Origin: an uncultured Lachnospiraceae bacterium
Lineage (GTDB): Bacteria > Bacillota > Clostridia > Lachnospirales > Lachnospiraceae
Length of the DNA stretch: 52,638 bases
Reading direction: 5' to 3'
Assembly: GCA_947629385.1 (NCBI GenBank)
Contig: CANRDO010000022.1
Coordinates: forward strand, 1-52,638
Numbering within the stretch: position 1 is the first letter of the stretch; each line of letters opens with the position of its first letter. The translations under genes and the position numbers were made by a program. Below the pieces are notes generated by a model that saw only the letters and a program-made list of their open reading frames with translations, was not told where the DNA came from and did no database searches. This document shows, in pieces, positions 23,372 to 30,080 of this stretch.

Positions 23372-23562
23372 CTATGCACTTTTCATTTCAAACAGGTGCG
23401 TCCCTGTCCGGTCGTTCTGGATCTTCCTGTGCAGTTTATTCAGATTGTAGATTGTACCCCATACACAACAAAAGTATCTCCAGTTTTACCTTGCTTTTCC
23501 CGCGGAGGAGAAATCTTTGGAATCCATAGTCATTTTTCAGGATCCCAACAGCCCCTCAGCGT
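23372..23562 (-). pseudogene. IS1182-like transposase C-terminal remnant, frameshifted
   Basis: On the minus strand, 23562-23457 reads AEGAVGILKNDYGFQRFLLR, then GKSKVKLEILLLCMGYN. In another frame, bases 23449-23372 continue LNKLHRKIQNDRTGTHLFEM and end at TAG. This is the tail of a DDE transposase of the IS1182 type. The frame is broken by a perfect 7-bp tandem duplication (GATTGTA twice, plus strand 23443-23456); deleting one copy restores a continuous reading. Nothing of the N-terminal two thirds remains, because the AraC-type gene begins about 12 bp further on. Confidence 0.8.
23443..23456. repeat. 7-bp tandem duplication inside the transposase remnant
   Basis: GATTGTA is present twice in tandem (23443-23449 and 23450-23456). 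One copy would keep the transposase reading frame (GYNLNKLH); two copies shift it. It is a clear slippage-type mutation. Confidence 0.85.
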
Positions 23563-23574
23563 TTCTTTAATTGG

Positions 23575-24414
23575 TCAGGCTTTCTTTAATGGAATCCAGA
23601 TATAGCTTATATAATCATCAGGATTCTCTGTCGGAGGGCCATACACTTCAAGGTTATATTTACCTGCAAGCTCATATCCCTGTAGAGCAGGAAGCCATTC
23701 AGACCAAATCTTAGTGTTTACACTCTGTAAGCTGTCCGGCAGCTGTCCTTTACAGATGAACTGTGCCCACAGACCGCCTGGAATCTGATAAGTCTCGCAG
23801 TCTTCAGGAATGTCTTCCCACGGCTTATACAGATCTGCAATCCAATAGTCAAAATCCTTGCCGCCCATATCAACGCAAACACCAAATGTTCCCATGATAG
23901 GACACTTCTCTCCCTGTCCCATGTATTCAGCCCAAAACTTCGGTATCTCCTGATAACTGGTATCCGAATTGAAGCGTCTCCTGGTTCCGACAATAGTAAA
24001 AGGAGCCTTTTCAACAATACGATAATCTAACATCGTTCCACCCTCCATCGTGATTTTGATATGCAGTGGAGCAAGAGATCTGAGCGGCGCACCTGTCTCC
24101 CGTGCCTGTGATGGTGTGATTCCATGAAACTTCTGAAAAGCTTTTGCAAAGCTGTCCGGTGATTCGTAGCCATATTTAACGGCAACATCAATTACCTTCA
24201 CATCTTCCCGGCTGAGTTCCCAAGCTGCCAGAGTCATCCTGCGCGCACGGATATATTCACCGACAGTCATACCACACAGAGCTCCAAAGATACGCTGGTA
24301 ATAGAACGGAGACAAAGCTGCCTTACCGGCAATATCTGTGATGTCCAGTTCCTCTGTCAGATTCTGTTCTATGAAATCAATAGATTCCTGAAATCCTTCG
24401 ATCCAGCCTTTCAT
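23575..24414 (-). CDS. AraC-family regulator with GyrI-like effector domain
   Basis: A 279-aa protein. The N-terminal AraC/XylS double HTH spans residues about 8-107 (SIDFIEQNLTEELDITDIAG, AALSPFYYQRIFGALCGMTV, VAVKYGYESPDSFAKAFQKF). A GyrI/AraC_E_bind effector domain follows (about 120-279: LDYRIVEKAPFTIVGTRRRF ... EWLPALQGYEL ... YISYIWIPLKK), which commonly senses small amphipathic compounds. I use the ATG at 24414 behind a GAGGGAGTGAGCAGG region; the frame extends 18 codons further without a site. Its target is not evident; azlCD lies 160 bp upstream on the same strand. Confidence 0.92.
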   Translation of the reverse strand: MKGWIEGFQESIDFIEQNLTEELDITDIAGKAALSPFYYQRIFGALCGMTVGEYIRARRMTLAAWELSREDVKVIDVAVKYGYESPDSFAKAFQKFHGITPSQARETGAPLRSLAPLHIKITMEGGTMLDYRIVEKAPFTIVGTRRRFNSDTSYQEIPKFWAEYMGQGEKCPIMGTFGVCVDMGGKDFDYWIADLYKPWEDIPEDCETYQIPGGLWAQFICKGQLPDSLQSVNTKIWSEWLPALQGYELAGKYNLEVYGPPTENPDDYISYIWIPLKKA

Positions 24415-24579
24415 CCTGCTCACTCCCTCGCACTGTACTGTCAGTATATCAGCCATACGAATTGACACCCGACATTCTGTGCTCTCTTAGTCAGGTCAGT
24501 TTTCTTTCCGCCACCAAAAGAATGTTTTCCAAAAGGCGAACTGAATACCTCTTGCTAAGCTTAGAAATATCAATCATAC

Positions 24580-24903
24580 TCAAAACACCAGCTGCACCAG
24601 CACCATGTAGAAAACCGTGCCGGTCAGGATCGACAGCAGCGTGTTGTGCTTCCACTTGTGAAGCAGCGCGGTCGCCGCCACCGCCAGAAATTCAGGTATC
24701 GCGTGCGTACTGCCCGTGATGGAAATATCCTTCAGGCAGTAGACGACCAGCATGCCCATGATCGCGTAGGGCAGAACCTCGCCCAGATAGAGCACCGTCT
24801 TCGGCGTGCCCTTGTGGAATACGAGGAACGGCAGGAAGCGGATCAGCGCCGTCACGCCGGCGATCACAGCGATCAAAAGCAGTGAATGTACCGGATTGAT
24901 CAT
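24580..24903 (-). CDS. azlD: Branched-chain amino acid transport protein AzlD
   Basis: A 107-aa protein with about four membrane segments. Family signatures are VTALIRFLPFLVFHKGTPKT, YLGEVLPYAIMGMLVVYCLK and SITGSTHAIPEFLAVAATAL. AzlD is the small subunit of the AzlCD exporter for branched-chain amino acids and analogues. Its ATG at 24903 overlaps the azlC stop codon (ATGA), giving translational coupling. Regulation is not visible; the AraC-type gene downstream is a candidate. Confidence 0.93.
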   Translation of the reverse strand: MINPVHSLLLIAVIAGVTALIRFLPFLVFHKGTPKTVLYLGEVLPYAIMGMLVVYCLKDISITGSTHAIPEFLAVAATALLHKWKHNTLLSILTGTVFYMVLVQLVF

Positions 24904-25598
24904 TGTCCATTCCCTCCTTTCCCCTTGATCAGAAACATCGCCGCCAGGATCCCGATCATCGACGGGATCAGGAAGCTCTCCGTGCCGAACAGCAGACGGC
25001 AGACGACGGTGACTGCGATGCCCGTGATCGCGGGCAGGTGCTGCTTCGTCTTCTCCCACTGCTCCACGAAGATCACGACAAAGAGCGCCGTCATCGCAAA
25101 ATCGATCCCGGCCGAGTTGAAGGAAAGCGCGGCTCCGGCCGCCGCCCCGATGATGCTCCCCGTGATCCAGTAGCACTGGTTCATCAGCGAGAGGAAAAAG
25201 TAATAGTTTTTCCGGTCGACGTCCTTTGGCAGATCCGGCGAGCACACAAGCGAAAACGTCTCGTCCGTGAGCGCGAAGATCAGATACGGCTTTCTCCAGC
25301 CGGTGTCGCTGTATTTTTCCAGCATCGTCAGTCCGTAAAACAGATGTCGGATATTTACGAGTACCGTCATCAGCGCGGCCGCAATCAGCGTCGCCCCGCT
25401 CGAGAGCAGATCCACCGCCACGTACTGCATCGATCCCGCGAAGATCGTCACGCTCATCAGCGCCGCCCACAACCAGTTGTAGCCCTTGTCCTGCAGCAGC
25501 ACGCCGAACCCGGTCCCGAGCACGATGTACCCGGCCATGACCGGAAGGCTGGAAAGAAACGCGTACCTTACGGTGCTGCGAATATTTTTCTTCTCCAT
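24900..25598 (-). CDS. azlC: Branched-chain amino acid transport protein AzlC
   Basis: A 232-aa membrane protein with about six to seven segments. Typical AzlC blocks are FLSSLPVMAGYIVLGTGFGV, WAALMSVTIFAGSMQYVAVD, LLSSGATLIAAALMTVLVNI and FALTDETFSLVCS. It is the large subunit of the AzlCD efflux system. It is upstream of azlD with a 4-nt overlap. The start at 25598 follows GGGAGATACATAGAACG. The HPr-like gene terminator (25629-25667) isolates it from the whiA cluster. Confidence 0.95.
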   Translation of the reverse strand: MEKKNIRSTVRYAFLSSLPVMAGYIVLGTGFGVLLQDKGYNWLWAALMSVTIFAGSMQYVAVDLLSSGATLIAAALMTVLVNIRHLFYGLTMLEKYSDTGWRKPYLIFALTDETFSLVCSPDLPKDVDRKNYYFFLSLMNQCYWITGSIIGAAAGAALSFNSAGIDFAMTALFVVIFVEQWEKTKQHLPAITGIAVTVVCRLLFGTESFLIPSMIGILAAMFLIKGKGGNGQ

Positions 25599-25628
25599 CG
25601 TTCTATGTATCTCCCGTTCTTCTGATCA

Positions 25629-25667
25629 GAAAAAACGAAAAGGGCAGTCCCTGCGGAATGCCCCTTC
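25629..25667 (-). terminator. Rho-independent terminator after the HPr-like gene
   Basis: On the minus strand, AAGGGGCA pairs with TGCCCTTT around an inner TTCCGCAGGGAC loop and is followed by TCGTTTTTTC. It closes the murB-rapZ-whiA-crh transcript before azlC. Confidence 0.8.
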
Positions 25668-25691
25668 AGCCAGTATTACCTGTATCGTCAG

Positions 25692-25949
25692 TCAGTGTAA
25701 GGTGCTCAGATACTCCTCTATATTGTGAACCGCTTCAGCCTCGTCCGCCCCGTTGGCAGTCACCGTTATTTTTTCACCGGCGGTGAGCCCGAAGGTCATC
25801 ATGCCCATAATGCTCTTCGCATTGACTGTTTTGCCTTCGCTCTCCAGGTGAATCTCGCTCTGATACTGGCTCGCCACCTGCACCAGCAGTGCCACAGGCC
25901 TGGCCTCCAGATCGCTGGGAAGCTGAACCGTGATCTCTCTCTTTGTCAT
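25692..25949 (-). CDS. HPr-like protein with Glu at position 15 (Crh-like)
   Basis: An 85-aa HPr-fold protein. I start at ATG 25949 (9 nt after AGGAGG). With that start, residue 15 is Glu in DLEARP where catalytic HPr has His15 (GxHARP), and Ser46 is intact in NAKSIMGMM. The protein therefore cannot accept phosphate from Enzyme I in the usual way but keeps the HPr-kinase site. This is the logic of B. subtilis Crh, which has Gln15 and is also encoded beside the rapZ/whiA homologues. It probably acts in carbon catabolite regulation. The order is rapZ-whiA-this gene. Confidence 0.9.
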   Translation of the reverse strand: MTKREITVQLPSDLEARPVALLVQVASQYQSEIHLESEGKTVNAKSIMGMMTFGLTAGEKITVTANGADEAEAVHNIEEYLSTLH

Positions 25950-25951
25950 AA

Positions 25952-26914
25952 TCATATTCCTCCTTGTCTTGCCCTTGAATCCTCTGCCAGACGGCTCAAT
26001 TTCCGCAGCCTGTGATTCACGCCCGATTTCCCGATGGGCGGCACAAGCATTTCCCCCAGCTCCTTCAGCGAAGCGTCCGGATGAGCCAACCGCAGCAATG
26101 CAATATCCGCCAGCCCTTCGGGCAATGTCTCCACATCTCTGCGCTCCATCAGATAACGGATATCTTCCATCTGCCTTACCGCCGCGCCTACCGTCTTGTT
26201 GATATTCGCGGCTTCACAGTTCACCTTGCGGTTCACCGTATTTCTCATGTCCCTGACGATCCGGATATTCTCGAGATTCATCAGCGACACATGCGCTCCC
26301 ATGATGTTGAGCATATCGACAATCTGTGCTCCCTCTTTAATATACACGATAAAATATTTTTTACGCTGTACAATTTTGGCATCCGGGCCAAAGGGATGTA
26401 TCAGCGCGCCAAGCTGCCGCGCGCGCTCCTGCGAGGCGCACGCGATCTCAAAATGATAAGACCGCTCCGGATTGCTGATCGAACCGGAGGCCAGAAACGC
26501 GCCCCGGATGAAAGCTCTCCTGCAGCATGACTTTTGCACCAGAAGCTGATTCGCCGGCGAAACCTGCTCTGCAACCTCTCCCTCCTCGTCGAGAAGCTTC
26601 AGCGCGCGGAGAATGTTCTTTACACTCTCATGATCTCTGACCAGCAGCGTGTATATCTGGGTGCCGTTTTTGCCGCCTTTATGTAAACGCACGGAAACGT
26701 CACTACATATATTAAATGTTTTTCGCAATAATGTAAAGCATTTTCTTGCCACACTGATATTTTCCGTGTGAAACTTCAGGCTCCATCGCCCGGACGCCGA
26801 GATGCAGACCGAGCCGCACATGCCCGTAATCGCCGCAAGTTCGGCAAGTTGGCAGTGCCTGGCCTCCGGAATCAGATGCGATAATTCTTCCTTGACTTCC
26901 CCTGAAAATGACAT
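25952..26914 (-). CDS. whiA: DNA-binding protein WhiA
   Basis: A 320-aa WhiA/DUF199 protein. The N-terminal homing-endonuclease-like domain runs from MSFSGEVKEELSHLIPEARH through the LAAITGMCGS region and FIRGAFLASGSISNPERSYH. The C-terminal HTH spans about residues 230-310 (NCEAANINKTVGAAVRQMED, SLKELGEMLVPPIGKSGVNH). In Firmicutes WhiA affects cell division and chromosome segregation. The start at 26914 follows AGCGGAGGCAAAA; the frame extends 7 codons earlier without a site. It sits 35 nt after rapZ and 2 nt before the HPr-like gene. Confidence 0.95.
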   Translation of the reverse strand: MSFSGEVKEELSHLIPEARHCQLAELAAITGMCGSVCISASGRWSLKFHTENISVARKCFTLLRKTFNICSDVSVRLHKGGKNGTQIYTLLVRDHESVKNILRALKLLDEEGEVAEQVSPANQLLVQKSCCRRAFIRGAFLASGSISNPERSYHFEIACASQERARQLGALIHPFGPDAKIVQRKKYFIVYIKEGAQIVDMLNIMGAHVSLMNLENIRIVRDMRNTVNRKVNCEAANINKTVGAAVRQMEDIRYLMERRDVETLPEGLADIALLRLAHPDASLKELGEMLVPPIGKSGVNHRLRKLSRLAEDSRARQGGI

Positions 26915-26949
26915 TTTTGCCTCCGCTTTCCTCAAGCCCGAACGGCGTT

Positions 26950-27807
26950 TCAGCCCCTCATATCCCGATGCTCCAGCTTAAACCCGTACTCGGAATGGCT
27001 GCTCAGCCTCCGGTACAGCTGCTCGGCGATCGTCACGGAACGGTGCTGGCCGCCCGTGCAGCCGATGCTGATCACAAGCTGATTCTTGCCCTCATCCACA
27101 TAATACGGCAGAGAGAATTCAATCAGATCCACAAGCTTCTCCAGAAACTGCCCGGCCGTCCCGGTCCGCATCACATAGTCCTGAACCTCCTGGTCCTTCC
27201 CGGTCTTCGCCCGCAATTCTTCCACATAGTACGGATTCGGCAAAAAGCGCACATCAAACACCAGGTCGGAGTCCGTCGGAATCCCGTATTTAAAACCGAA
27301 GGAGAGGATTGTAACGTAGATATTGCGGAAATCCTCGCTGTCCACAAAAATCTTTTCCATCTCGCCGCGCAGCTCTCTGACCAGCAGCGTCGACGTGTCT
27401 ATAATGTAATCCGCCCGCCGTTTCAGGAAGGCAAGCTCCTCACGCTCCTGAGCGATCCCCTCGGCGATCCGCGCGTCCCGCGCCATCGGATGGCTGCGCC
27501 GCGTCTCCTTGTAACGCCGCAGCAGCACGGTATCGCTCGCGTCGAGAAACAGTACCTCGCTGGTGATTCCCTGCCCGGAAAGTCGCTCCAGCATGGTCTT
27601 CACCGCTTCCTCCGTAAGCCCTGTACGGCTGTCGATCCCGAGTGCGACTTTGTCGTGCCCGCCCTCCTGCATCACGGAGAGCTCCGCAAACTTCTCCACG
27701 AGCGGCAGGGGGATATTGTCCGCGCAAAAATATCCCTTATCCTCTAAAATCTTCAACGCTGTTCTCTTTCCTGCCCCGGACAATCCGGTCACGATCACAA
27801 ATCTCAT
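26950..27807 (-). CDS. rapZ: RNase adapter/nucleotide-binding protein RapZ (YvcJ)
   Basis: A 285-aa P-loop protein. Walker A is TGLSGAGKRTAL at the N-terminus; later motifs are EVLFLDASDTVLLRRYKETRRSHP (given in part), SFGFKYGIPTDSDLVFDVRF, and the conserved C-terminal SIGCTGGQHRSVTIAEQL. In E. coli RapZ controls glmS via small RNAs; the Firmicute YvcJ is an NTPase linked to competence and cell-wall metabolism. I use the ATG at 27807 behind AGGAGATAAG; the frame is open 28 codons further upstream without one. It lies downstream of murB and upstream of whiA. Confidence 0.95.
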   Translation of the reverse strand: MRFVIVTGLSGAGKRTALKILEDKGYFCADNIPLPLVEKFAELSVMQEGGHDKVALGIDSRTGLTEEAVKTMLERLSGQGITSEVLFLDASDTVLLRRYKETRRSHPMARDARIAEGIAQEREELAFLKRRADYIIDTSTLLVRELRGEMEKIFVDSEDFRNIYVTILSFGFKYGIPTDSDLVFDVRFLPNPYYVEELRAKTGKDQEVQDYVMRTGTAGQFLEKLVDLIEFSLPYYVDEGKNQLVISIGCTGGQHRSVTIAEQLYRRLSSHSEYGFKLEHRDMRG

Positions 27808-27896
27808 CTTATCTCCTGTTTTTCTGCTGCTGTCAAACGAAATTTTCTTGCGCAACCTGTTTTCCCCGCAGGTCTCCATTCTTTGCGCCATAACAG

Positions 27897-27924
27897 GCCG
27901 GACGAAATCAGGCCTCGTCCCGGC
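27897..27924 (-). other. Intercistronic hairpin between murB and rapZ
   Basis: On the minus strand, GCCGGGACGA pairs with TTCGTCCGGC around an 8-nt loop. No T-run follows. It may be a processing, stability or pausing element rather than a full terminator. Confidence 0.4.
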
Positions 27925-27959
27925 GGTGCGAACGCAGCTTCCATAGCCCGGTGATCAGT

Positions 27960-28877
27960 CTACTGCGCGGAAAACTCCCCGAGCAGCTTCACCTCTGGCT
28001 CCAGCGTGACGCCGGAATGCTCCCACACGCGCGCCGTCACCTCCCGGATCAGCCGGTACACGTCCTCTGCCGTTGCTTTGCCTTTGTTGACCACGAATCC
28101 ACAGTGCTTCTCTGACACCTGCGCGTCTCCGACCGAAAATCCACGCAGCCCTGCCTCCATGATCAGCTTGCCGGCAAAATATCCTTCAGGGCGTTTGAAC
28201 GTGCTCCCCGCGCTCGGCAGATCCAACGGCTGCTTCGCCACGCGCTGCAGCCTCAATTCCTCCATGCGCGCGCTGATCTTCCCCGGATCGCCCTTCTGCA
28301 GCTTAAACTTCGCCCCGAGCACGATCCATCCCTTTTCCGGGATCACACTGTGGCGGTAGCCGAGCTCCAGTTCCTCCGCCGGAACAGTCTCTGCCGTGCT
28401 TTCGCCCGTCAGCACCGTGACCTCCTCGAGCACATCCTTCATCTCACCGCCGTAGGCGCCGGCGTTCATCACCACGGCGCCGCCGACGGTTCCCGGAATC
28501 CCGGACGCGAACTCGAAGCCTGTCAGTCCGTGCTCGAGCGCCCGCTTCGCCATCACAGAAAGCATCGCGCCTGCCTGCACGGTCATAGTCTCTCCATCGA
28601 CGGAGATTTCACTCAAATTTTTATAGAGCTGCAAGATCACTCCGCGATAACCGGCATCGGACACTAAAAGGTTACTGCCGTTGCCGATCACATAATACGG
28701 TATGCTTTGCTCCCGGCAGATCCGCACGATCTGCCCGGCTTCCTCTATCGTCCGCGGCACCGCGAAAACGTCCGCCGGACCCCCGATCCGGAACGTCGTG
28801 TGCCTGCTCATGCTCTCATTCGTCAAAATACGGCCCTCGCCCACCGTGCGTGTTAGCAACTCCGTTATATTCTGCAT
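27960..28877 (-). CDS. murB: UDP-N-acetylenolpyruvoylglucosamine reductase MurB
   Basis: A 305-aa cytosolic flavoenzyme making UDP-N-acetylmuramate for peptidoglycan. The FAD-binding segments are MSRHTTFRIGGPADVFAVPR, YVIGNGSNLLVSDAGYRGVI and FEFASGIPGTVGGAVVMNAG. The catalytic region has YRHSVIP and PSAGSTFKRPEGYFAGKLIM. The general base and substrate sites are in GDAQVSEKHCGFVVNKGKAT. Length and composition fit a type IIa enzyme. It opens the murB-rapZ-whiA-HPr-like cluster and lies downstream of the GtrA-YfhO-aminotransferase ORF. Confidence 0.96.
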   Translation of the reverse strand: MQNITELLTRTVGEGRILTNESMSRHTTFRIGGPADVFAVPRTIEEAGQIVRICREQSIPYYVIGNGSNLLVSDAGYRGVILQLYKNLSEISVDGETMTVQAGAMLSVMAKRALEHGLTGFEFASGIPGTVGGAVVMNAGAYGGEMKDVLEEVTVLTGESTAETVPAEELELGYRHSVIPEKGWIVLGAKFKLQKGDPGKISARMEELRLQRVAKQPLDLPSAGSTFKRPEGYFAGKLIMEAGLRGFSVGDAQVSEKHCGFVVNKGKATAEDVYRLIREVTARVWEHSGVTLEPEVKLLGEFSAQ

Positions 28878-28907
28878 CTATTTCCCCCTGTTAAAATCAA
28901 CATTGGA

Positions 28908-30080
28908 CTATTGCATCCGCAGGATCCCACTCTCGCGGATGCTCTCCACCGCCTCCTCAAGCTTCTCCGGCGGCAGCACGAGCGCCAGCCGCACGTAGCC
29001 CTCGCCGAGGCTGCCGAAGCTTGTGCCCGGCACGCAGATCACGCCGGACTTCTCCATCAGCTCCAGACAGAATTGCTCAGAATTCGTGTAGCCCTCCGGG
29101 AGCGGCGCCCAGACAAACATCGTGCCCTCGCTGTCCGGCACATTCCAGCCGATCTCGCGCAAGCCCCCGCACAGCGCCTTGTTGCGCTCCTCGTACTTCG
29201 CGCACTGCTCGATCACGCAGTCGAACGGACCTGTCAGGGCCGCGATCGCGCCGTACTGCACAGGCAGGAAGGTCCCGTAGTCAAACTGCGTCCGCATTGC
29301 CTTGAATTTCTGGATGATCTCAGCGTTTCCGATCGCGAAGGAGACACGCGCGCCCGTATAATTAAACGTCTTGGAGAGCGAGTAAAACTCGATCCCCACG
29401 TCCTTCGCCCCCTCGTGATTCAGGAACGAACTGCCGCGCTTTCCGCCGAACACCAGATCCGCGTAAGCGTTGTCATGCAGGAGAACGATGTCGTATTTCT
29501 TCGCGAACGCGATCAGCTCGTCGTAGAAGCTGTCCGGAGCCAGTTTGCACACCGGATTGCCCGGGTAGCTGAACACCATCAGCTTCGCGTCGCGCGCGAC
29601 GTCCTCCGGGATCGCTTTCAGATCCGGCAGGTAGCCGTTCTCCTCGTACAGCGGGTACTCCCAGATCTCAGCGTCGCACAGCTGCGGCCCGATGCTGAAG
29701 ATCGGATAGCCCGGGTTCGGCACCAGCACCAGATCTCCCGGATTGCACAGCGTCCACGCGATGTGCGTCATGCCCTCCTGAGAGCCGTACAGCGCCATGA
29801 TCTCGTCCTGCGCAAGATCCAGGTCAAATCTCCGTTTGAAGAAGCCCTGCGCCGCTTCTAATAGCTCCGGGAGCTCCACAAGCGCGTACTTGTAGTTCTC
29901 CGGCTTCTTCGCCGCCTCGCTGACCGCGTCGATGATGTGCTGCGGCGGACGGAAGTCCGGCGTTCCTACAGAAAGGTTCCAGATCTTCTTTCCCTGCTTC
30001 TCCAGCTCGTTCTTCTTCGCGTTCAGGACGGCAAAAATACCCGTCTCGATCCGCATTGCCTTGTCCGAAAAGTTTCCCAT
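28908..30080 (-). CDS. Possible independently translated aminotransferase within the fusion ORF
   Basis: The ATG at 30080 (MGNFSDKAMRIETGIFAVLN) starts the 390-residue aminotransferase module at the position where stand-alone relatives begin. An AGAAGGAGAGACGGGG sequence lies 11-12 nt upstream, an imperfect but usable ribosome binding site. The product would be a class I/II PLP enzyme resembling LL-diaminopimelate or alanine aminotransferases; its substrate is unknown. This entry records an alternative product of the same DNA, not an additional locus. Whether the fused, separate or both forms are made cannot be decided from sequence. Confidence 0.45.
   Translation of the reverse strand: MGNFSDKAMRIETGIFAVLNAKKNELEKQGKKIWNLSVGTPDFRPPQHIIDAVSEAAKKPENYKYALVELPELLEAAQGFFKRRFDLDLAQDEIMALYGSQEGMTHIAWTLCNPGDLVLVPNPGYPIFSIGPQLCDAEIWEYPLYEENGYLPDLKAIPEDVARDAKLMVFSYPGNPVCKLAPDSFYDELIAFAKKYDIVLLHDNAYADLVFGGKRGSSFLNHEGAKDVGIEFYSLSKTFNYTGARVSFAIGNAEIIQKFKAMRTQFDYGTFLPVQYGAIAALTGPFDCVIEQCAKYEERNKALCGGLREIGWNVPDSEGTMFVWAPLPEGYTNSEQFCLELMEKSGVICVPGTSFGSLGEGYVRLALVLPPEKLEEAVESIRESGILRMQ

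Noticed and set aside
23332..23605. Plus-strand short frames near the transposase remnant
   Set aside because: The minus strand reads as an IS1182-like transposase tail, which explains the region better.
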